Assembly: GCF_900110655.1 (NCBI RefSeq)
Contig: NZ_FOEQ01000009.1
Span: 1-64,000 of the forward strand
Direction of reading: 5' to 3'
Length of the DNA: 64,000 bases
Source of the DNA: Pseudomonas soli
GTDB taxonomy: Bacteria; Pseudomonadota; Gammaproteobacteria; Pseudomonadales; Pseudomonadaceae
This document shows, in pieces, positions 60,439 through 64,000 of this stretch. The position numbers and the translations under genes were made by a program. The first letter of the stretch is position 1; each line of letters starts with the position of its first letter. Under the pieces are notes generated by a model, which saw only the letters and a list, made by a program, of their open reading frames with translations, had not been told where the DNA came from and did not search any database.

Positions 60439-60605
60439 GGCCGAGGCCTCACGGCGATCTGGCCGGCCTTGAGCGCCGCGACTACCTCTGGCGGCAGCTT
60501 CTGCACCGGTAACTCGCGCGGCAGACCCACGCCGATGATCGCCAGGCTGCGCTCGATCTGCTCGAGCTGTTCGTCGATTAGGGATTTGACCGGTGCGGTA
60601 CTCAT
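60435..60605 (-). CDS. Small phage protein
   Basis: 56 residues from ATG 60605 with GGGAGAG upstream. N-terminal amphipathic helix (IDEQLEQIERSLAIIGVGLP) and C-terminal PPEVVAALKAGQIAV. No family recognised. It belongs to the coupled train 60987-60263. Confidence 0.55.
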   Translation of the reverse strand: MSTAPVKSLIDEQLEQIERSLAIIGVGLPRELPVQKLPPEVVAALKAGQIAVRPRP

Positions 60606-60832
60606 GCGACTCTCCCGTTTGCGATCTGCCATTGCTGGTGATCATCCATGACGAAGCGGTTCAGCCGCTCCTTGAAGTAGCGCTGCTCCTTCAAGTCGAT
60701 CGCCCCAACGAGGCCGGCAAGGTCGATTGCAGTGTCGAGCTCGGCACGAAGCACATCCGTGAACCGCTCCCGCGCCCATTCGAAGCGCGATTCGATGAAG
60801 TCGACAACGTCTTTCCTGGTTTTCTTGTTCAT
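60602..60832 (-). CDS. Small helical phage protein
   Basis: 76 residues, almost fully helical (KKTRKDVVDFIESRFEWARERFTDVLRAELDTAIDLAGLVGAIDLKEQRYFKERLNRF). GGAGG precedes the start. It is coupled by ATGA on both sides. Function unknown. Confidence 0.6.
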   Translation of the reverse strand: MNKKTRKDVVDFIESRFEWARERFTDVLRAELDTAIDLAGLVGAIDLKEQRYFKERLNRFVMDDHQQWQIANGRVA

Positions 60833-60987
60833 GCTGCCTCCGAATCATCTTGCGCAGCCTTCACCGGGCAGCGCTTCAGGTGTTGCATCAGGGCGAATTG
60901 GTTGCATGGCTGAGCCCCGCACCAGGGGCATTCGAACGAGTCGTCGTCCGGTTCCAGCCTGTGATCGCCTAGGTACGGGTAGGCCAT
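60829..60987 (-). CDS. Zinc-finger-like small phage protein
   Basis: 52 residues from ATG 60987 with GGAGG upstream. FECPWCGAQPCNQFALMQHLKRCP gives a plausible zinc site (C-x2-C...H-x4-C). It heads the coupled train. It is probably a nucleic-acid-binding early protein. Confidence 0.6.
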   Translation of the reverse strand: MAYPYLGDHRLEPDDDSFECPWCGAQPCNQFALMQHLKRCPVKAAQDDSEAA

Positions 60988-61007
60988 GGTCGCCTCCAGG
61001 TGGTGGG

Positions 61008-61451
61008 TCAGTCGGTGTATGCGATGTACTTGAAGCGGCCATTGCCGAATTGCTCGAAGCGGCCGCCGAACGTTCCGCGAACCTCGCGTTCAACCTCTGC
61101 GCGGGTCAAGTGTTCCGGGTAGACGCCTTCCTTGATCATTGAGGCGTTGGTGTGTGGCACGAATCGCCAGCTGACCTTTGTGTTGTCCAACGGGGCATTT
61201 CTGGCGCGCTCCCACTCTTCGGCCTGTTCCTTCCAGAAGTCCTTTTCCTTCTGGCTGATTGGCTCTGGCTCGGGCAATGGGTCTTCCGACTCCTCCCAGC
61301 CGCACGCCTCGCAGTAGCCGCGCGGTGCGGTGCAAGCGCCGCAAGGTGGTGATATGTGGCAACTGCAATTCACCACCTTGCGCGATTCGATGACGCCTGC
61401 GCAGCCGTCACGGCCGCAGGTATCGCCCTCGCAATATCCGAGTTCGCTCAT
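61008..61451 (-). CDS. Phage protein with cysteine-rich N-terminus
   Basis: 147 residues from ATG 61451; an in-frame ATG nine codons upstream also exists. About ten cysteines in the first 50 residues (GYCEGDTCGRDGC, NCSCHISPPCGAC, GYCEACGWE) suggest two zinc sites like a DnaJ or TraR-type ribbon, followed by a charged helix and a C-terminal domain (FVPHTNASMIKEGVYPEHLTRAEVEREVRGTFGGRFEQFGNGRF). Function unknown. Confidence 0.65.
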   Translation of the reverse strand: MSELGYCEGDTCGRDGCAGVIESRKVVNCSCHISPPCGACTAPRGYCEACGWEESEDPLPEPEPISQKEKDFWKEQAEEWERARNAPLDNTKVSWRFVPHTNASMIKEGVYPEHLTRAEVEREVRGTFGGRFEQFGNGRFKYIAYTD

Positions 61452-61471
61452 GTTCGTTTGCTCGCGTGGCA

Positions 61472-61545
61472 ACCGCATTGGCCAGGAGCCAGGCGCGGGT
61501 GACCAAACCCACCGTGAAGGGTGGCCTGGCGCCTGCCAATGCGGT
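61472..61545 (-). repeat. Large imperfect inverted repeat
   Basis: The arms 61472-61494 and 61524-61545 share ACCGCATTGGC and CCAGGC ends with a few mismatches between. The loop holds a further CCACC/GGTGG-type stem. It lies in the 249-base stretch 61452-61699, where I see no gene, directly upstream of the 147-residue gene. It could be an attenuator, RNA-processing stem or protein-binding site. Confidence 0.6.
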
Positions 61546-61699
61546 CGTATGTGAAGGGAAGTGGGTGGTGGTGCTGAAGGCCGGCGCTTACCCGGCTTTG
61601 CCGCACAGCCTGTGGCTGCCGCCTTTCGGCCTCGCGGTGCGCTAAGCCTGCGCATTCATCAACACCGCAGAACGCCCTGTCTGTCTCCCCCTGAACCGT

Positions 61700-61771
61700 T
61701 TATGGGGCAGGACGCTCTGCGCTGGTGATGAGGCTGGCCCTGTCGCCAAGGCCAGCCAGTGAAATCGTCAT
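61700..61771 (-). CDS. 23-residue micro-ORF
   Basis: Its ATG overlaps the TGA of the gene upstream (ATGA), as in the other coupled trains. The peptide has no recognisable feature. The same bases could be untranslated. Confidence 0.25.
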   Translation of the reverse strand: MTISLAGLGDRASLITSAERPAP

Positions 61772-62016
61772 GCTGCGAACAGATCGCCTTGGGCTTTCTC
61801 TGGGGCGCGATACGGCTTGCGTCTTGCGAAGGATTCTTCAAGCCAGAACCGGTGCGGCGTAGCGTGGCTGTTCTTGTAGCCAGGCTCTGAGCGGCCAACT
61901 ACCGAATAACTGCTCAGGTTTTTCCATTCCGAATGGTCAGCCCATGCTGTAGGCCCGACGTTTTCAGGACCGATGGCCTGGAAAAAGTGAGCTTGTGTTA
62001 CCTCGATGTAGCTCAT
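61768..62016 (-). CDS. First protein gene of the PL operon
   Basis: 82 residues from ATG 62016 with GGAGG eight bases upstream. Aromatic-rich sequence (SYIEVTQAHFFQAIGPENVGPTAWADHSEWKNLSSYSVVGR) without known family. It follows the 680-base leader that starts at the PL-like promoter, the position of an early regulator or antiterminator; it is not Arg-rich like N, so I do not call it that. Confidence 0.65.
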   Translation of the reverse strand: MSYIEVTQAHFFQAIGPENVGPTAWADHSEWKNLSSYSVVGRSEPGYKNSHATPHRFWLEESFARRKPYRAPEKAQGDLFAA

Positions 62017-62696
62017 TTCATGTTCCTCCAGTGGATTCCCAAAGCACCCGGTCGCCCAGGTGCTTCAGTGAATCGTTCTGTGTTGCTTGCGGGGCTACGC
62101 CTTAACCCGCTTCCCGATATTGCCTACGGTTTTGGTGGGTAGCGCCCCGCAGGGGCCCACCGTTGCCCAGCTATCACCTCAAGCTGGCTTGGTACTGCAC
62201 CGCGACCCGCTACTGGCGTCGGTCGCGCCTTGTTGCGTCAGCAGTGTTGGCCAGTTACCCGCTACTGATTGCAGGGCTGGCCGATCGTCGTCGGTGTGGG
62301 CGTCGAGCTTCCTCCTCATGGCGGCAATCAGCATCTGTTCGCCATGGATCGCAGGCCCTTACAACATGCACGCTACAGCTCTGAATGCCCTGACTGAGTG
62401 GGGCAGGGTGCATGAGGTCCGGCGCCCGCAGCCGAAGCTCGGGGCGCTAATTCAGTTCGGTGTCTCTCCCTTCTGCCGCTGGGATTCGCGGGGCGCATTG
62501 CATGCCCGGGTCGTTCTCTCGGTTCAGGCATTTCGCCTTCGTCAGCCGTACAGGGTTCTCCCTGTCGTGGGCAGCCTTTCGGGGCTGTCTGGCGCCGGTC
62601 GCCAGTAGAGGCAATACGGTCTGTTGGTTGTTGCGCTGGCTGTTAAAGAGCGGCGGCCTGTGAGGGCCTGGCCAGTCCCTGGTTGGTGACTGCTTG
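62017..62696 (-). ncRNA. PL leader with boxA and tandem hairpins (candidate nut/put-type antitermination RNA)
   Basis: The region has no convincing gene. Starting about 45 bases after the predicted start of transcription it has CGCTCTTTAACA at 62641-62652, like the boxA of rRNA operons. Then come four small hairpins on the minus strand: 62589-62605 (six pairs, five-base loop), 62572-62587, 62550-62565 (ACAGGG/CCCTGT) and 62526-62538 (AGGC-GAAAT-GCCT, a boxB-like loop). Further GC stems occur nearer the first gene, for example at 62045-62065 (AAGCACCTGG/CCGGGTGCTT) and 62137-62162. This order fits phage antitermination sites. Which protein, if any, reads it is unknown. Confidence 0.55.
62641..62652 (-). 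promoter_or_regulatory. boxA-like element
   Basis: CGCTCTTTAACA on the minus strand matches the rRNA-operon boxA core (GCTCTTTAACA), the NusB/NusE binding site, at the distance from PL where lambda has nutL. Confidence 0.65.
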
Positions 62697-62702
62697 GGGT
62701 GA

Positions 62703-62731
62703 AATTTAGCCATAAGCTAAAATATCGTCAA
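62703..62731 (-). promoter_or_regulatory. PL-like sigma-70 promoter
   Basis: The -35 TTGACG (62731-62726) and -10 TAAATT (62708-62703) are separated by 17 bases on the minus strand. Operator O1 covers the -10 and O2 the -35, so a bound repressor would block it. Confidence 0.8.
62705..62721. promoter_or_regulatory. Operator O1 (TTTAGC-N5-GCTAAA)
   Basis: A perfect inverted repeat with six-base arms covering the -10 of the PL-like promoter. It shares the TAGC-N5-GCTA core with O2 and O3. Confidence 0.75.
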
Positions 62732-62746
62732 TAGCTCAGAGCTAAA
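62730..62746. promoter_or_regulatory. Operator O2 (TAGC-N5-GCTA)
   Basis: Core TAGCTCAGAGCTA, centred 25 bases from O1 and touching the -35 of the PL-like promoter. The spacing resembles adjacent repressor sites in lambdoid operators. Confidence 0.75.
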
Positions 62747-62801
62747 TTAATTTCGCCGGGCGACAAACACCCGGCTGAACCGTTTTGCCAGCGGCTACGT
62801 C

Positions 62802-62831
62802 TTTACGCTTCGTTTAGCACTGAGCTATGAT
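62802..62831 (+). promoter_or_regulatory. Plus-strand sigma-70 promoter of the DUF1654 gene
   Basis: TTTACG (62802-62807), an 18-base spacer and TATGAT (62826-62831). The -10 overlaps operator O3, and a LexA box lies just downstream. Confidence 0.6.
62813..62829. promoter_or_regulatory. Operator O3 (TTTAGC-N5-GCTATG)
   Basis: Third copy of TAGC-N5-GCTA, within the spacer and -10 of the plus-strand promoter. It suggests the prophage repressor also controls the DUF1654 gene. Confidence 0.7.
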
Positions 62832-62841
62832 TCCGATACAC

Positions 62842-62857
62842 CTGTACGGATATACAG
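62842..62857. promoter_or_regulatory. LexA (SOS) box
   Basis: CTGTACGGATATACAG matches CTGT-N8-ACAG with the AT-rich inner bases of a good LexA site. It lies 15 bases before the DUF1654 start, inside the transcript's first bases. Confidence 0.8.
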
Positions 62858-62872
62858 TAGCGGAGGTAGGAA

Positions 62873-63181
62873 ATGGCAGCAGTACTCGAAGACACCTCAA
62901 TGGCCGCGCGCCCCGAACTGACCGGCCTGGAGCGCCTGGGTTTGCGGGTATCGGCGATGATCAACTCGCCGCTGGCGCAGCTGGGGAGGAGGGTACTGAT
63001 CCATCGCCTGGACACGGACAGTGATCAGGATTGGGAGGCAATCATGGAGCTGCTGGCCGAGACCGAAGGCTTGGATATGACCTTCTGTGATGACGGATCG
63101 GTGATCCTGCAGTGGGAGAGGGCGGAAGCCGACAGTGTGGTCGACCTCGAAGAGAGCGATATCGACGAGGCACCTTTCTGA
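62873..63181 (+). CDS. DUF1654 family protein, SOS-controlled
   Basis: 102 residues behind GGAGG. The core TGLERLGLRVSAMINSPLAQLGRRVLIHRLDTDSDQDWEAIMELLAETEGLDM...GSVILQW matches my memory of DUF1654, a Pseudomonas family often found in prophages and preceded by LexA sites. Its C-terminus is acidic (VVDLEESDIDEAPF). It is likely made upon DNA damage and repressed in the lysogen. The molecular role is not known to me; helping induction or modulating host nucleases are possibilities. Confidence 0.8.
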   Translation: MAAVLEDTSMAARPELTGLERLGLRVSAMINSPLAQLGRRVLIHRLDTDSDQDWEAIMELLAETEGLDMTFCDDGSVILQWERAEADSVVDLEESDIDEAPF

Positions 63182-63193
63182 CAGGCAAAGAAA

Positions 63194-63215
63194 AGCCCGC
63201 ACTGCTATGCGGGCT
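63194..63215. terminator. Terminator after the DUF1654 gene
   Basis: AGCCCGCA and TGCGGGCT form an eight-pair stem. The T-run (TTTTCTTT) lies on the minus-strand side, so it stops transcription best from the right, but the stem can act both ways. Confidence 0.75.
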
Positions 63216-63281
63216 AAAGGGAATTCGAATGTGCCTTCACTATGCAGGGTAGGGCGTGAAAAAAGCGTGAAGGCATGAAAA

Positions 63282-63301
63282 AGCCCGCTCAATGGCGGGC
63301 T
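63282..63301 (-). terminator. Terminator of the membrane-protein gene
   Basis: AGCCCGC and GCGGGCT with a six-base loop, followed on the minus strand by TTTTTC. It lies 22 bases after the stop at 63323. Confidence 0.8.
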
Positions 63302-63322
63302 ATCAGCAATCTAACTCGGTGA

Positions 63323-64000
63323 TCAGTCTTCAATAATTCTCTGAACCGTGATGGATACTGGTTCCATTTTTTTGGTTTTTGCCGACATCCTGAATTTAAC
63401 TATTACATCGGCGCGAACCTTAAATTTCCCCGCCAAGCTTTGAGGGTCAACACCCTCATCCAGAACAAGCTTAACCCGGCGATCTACCAGTCCACGAATA
63501 ATCGCAGCCCACCCCCTGTTTAAAGAGTCAAGATCGGTAGCTCTGATTTCCACATCGGCGTCGGGGTGAGGCTCGTCAATTTCGAAGGGCTCAAATTCAA
63601 CTGCATCAGGCGTATTTTTGACGGTTTCAATTGGAATGGCCAGTTTGTCGTCCTGGCTCATTACAACTGTGGCGCCATCCTCTTTCTTTGCAGGCGCGAT
63701 AATTTTCACTGCTGCCTGAGCTAGCTTTTTCTTGTCCGTTGAGCCAACTTTTTCGATGACATCAGCAAATTTTTCGGGAGAGATAGCATAGGATTCAGCT
63801 CCAATAATCACAAAGCTGCTATCAGTTATACTGAGGGAGACTGGGGAGGGTGCCGGAGGAGATTTATTGATTATCGCCCAGCCAGCGCCTGCGGTTACCA
63901 AAGCACCGATCACGCAAGTCACCGCCACGGCCCCTTTCAAGACAGGGCTCCCATTTCCTGGAAGATTTCTGTAAACATTCCTTCCCCCCTCTCGAACCTT
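63323..64000 (-). CDS. Membrane-anchored hypothetical protein, cut by the window edge
   Basis: The frame is open to the last base, so the true start is outside; a TTG at 63940 would give 205 residues but is not needed. Residues encoded near the edge (VREGRNVYRNLPGNGSPVLKG) are followed by one membrane segment (AVAVTCVIGALVTAGAGWAII) and a 180-residue soluble domain with two beta-rich parts (SLSITDSSFVIIGAESYAISPEKFADVIEKV and KFKVRADVIVKFRM). AT-richer than the early genes. No family recognised; possibly a cargo gene expressed in the lysogen. Confidence 0.7.
   Translation of the reverse strand, partial: KVREGGRNVYRNLPGNGSPVLKGAVAVTCVIGALVTAGAGWAIINKSPPAPSPVSLSITDSSFVIIGAESYAISPEKFADVIEKVGSTDKKKLAQAAVKIIAPAKKEDGATVVMSQDDKLAIPIETVKNTPDAVEFEPFEIDEPHPDADVEIRATDLDSLNRGWAAIIRGLVDRRVKLVLDEGVDPQSLAGKFKVRADVIVKFRMSAKTKKMEPVSITVQRIIED

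Larger units (their letters stand above)
49641..64000. mobile_element. Lambda-like prophage, left arm (continues beyond the window)
   Basis: Integrase and excisionase lie next to the chromosomal pbpG. Inward come early genes mostly on the minus strand, a recombination pair (ERF and YqaJ exonuclease), a PL-like promoter with repeat operators, and a LexA-controlled gene. Replication, lysis and structural genes are not in the window. The exact junction lies between about 49533 and 49661; no attachment core can be called without the other end. No tRNA lies there. AT-richer genes at 52997-54007 and 63323-64000 look like later additions. Confidence 0.9.

Noticed and set aside
62087..62608. A 173-codon plus-strand frame in the leader region
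   Set aside because: No ribosome-binding site, no recognisable domain, and it is antisense to the structured PL leader.
62447..62713. An 88-codon minus-strand frame at the head of the PL transcript, possible N-like protein
   Set aside because: Its ATG (62713) lies upstream of the predicted transcription start (about 62696), inside operator O1, and no ribosome-binding site is visible. The bases form boxA and hairpins instead.

Overview
The window looks like a Pseudomonas chromosome, most likely of the P. putida group. It is GC-rich, it carries pyoverdine synthetase and maturation genes, and several small proteins resemble families known mainly from pseudomonads (DUF3077, DUF1652, DUF1654). 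From about 49.6 kb to the right edge lies the left arm of a lambda-like prophage. I saw no tRNA, rRNA, CRISPR array or insertion sequence.

Layout. (1) 1-15.5 kb: the 3' half of one non-ribosomal peptide synthetase gene and a complete second one that ends in a thioesterase. Read from their binding-pocket residues, the modules select Thr, a probably basic residue (Lys-like), D-Asp and Thr. (2) 15.5-21.3 kb: a DUF3077 protein with a long repeat-containing leader, a LysE exporter and two related hybrid sensor kinases lying tail to tail. (3) 21.3-30.3 kb: a catabolic island made of a GntR/FCD regulator, a CMD-like protein, two flavin reductases, an aldehyde dehydrogenase, an alpha/beta hydrolase, an AA_synth-family protein, a luciferase-like monooxygenase and an NCS1 permease. 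Three related operator-like sites lie in front of its three transcription units. (4) 30.4-38.4 kb: two paralogous chemoreceptors, an NADH-dehydrogenase-like flavoprotein divergent from an Rrf2 regulator, a LysR regulator and small proteins. (5) 38.6-45.2 kb: a signalling operon (CHASE3 hybrid kinase with three receiver domains, CheR, CheB without receiver, receiver-kinase, receiver). (6) 45.3-48 kb: pvdN and pvdM, which support reading the synthetases as pyoverdine enzymes. (7) 48-49.5 kb: a FlxA-like protein behind a sigma-28-type promoter, then pbpG. (8) 49.6-64 kb: prophage with integrase, excisionase, trains of ATGA-coupled small genes, a solitary ParA-like ATPase, a Dam-type methylase, a YqaJ exonuclease/ERF annealing pair, a PL-like promoter with repeat operators and a boxA/hairpin leader, and a DUF1654 gene behind a LexA box.

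How it works together. The synthetases build the C-terminal end of a siderophore peptide that PvdM and PvdN would mature in the periplasm. The catabolic island resembles the Rut uracil pathway in its parts (luciferase-type oxygenase, flavin reductase, alpha/beta hydrolase, permease), with an aldehyde dehydrogenase and an AA_synth protein in place of other Rut enzymes; I infer a small nitrogen-containing ring as substrate. The prophage left arm is built like lambda from att to PL; its repressor, replication and structural genes should lie beyond the right edge.
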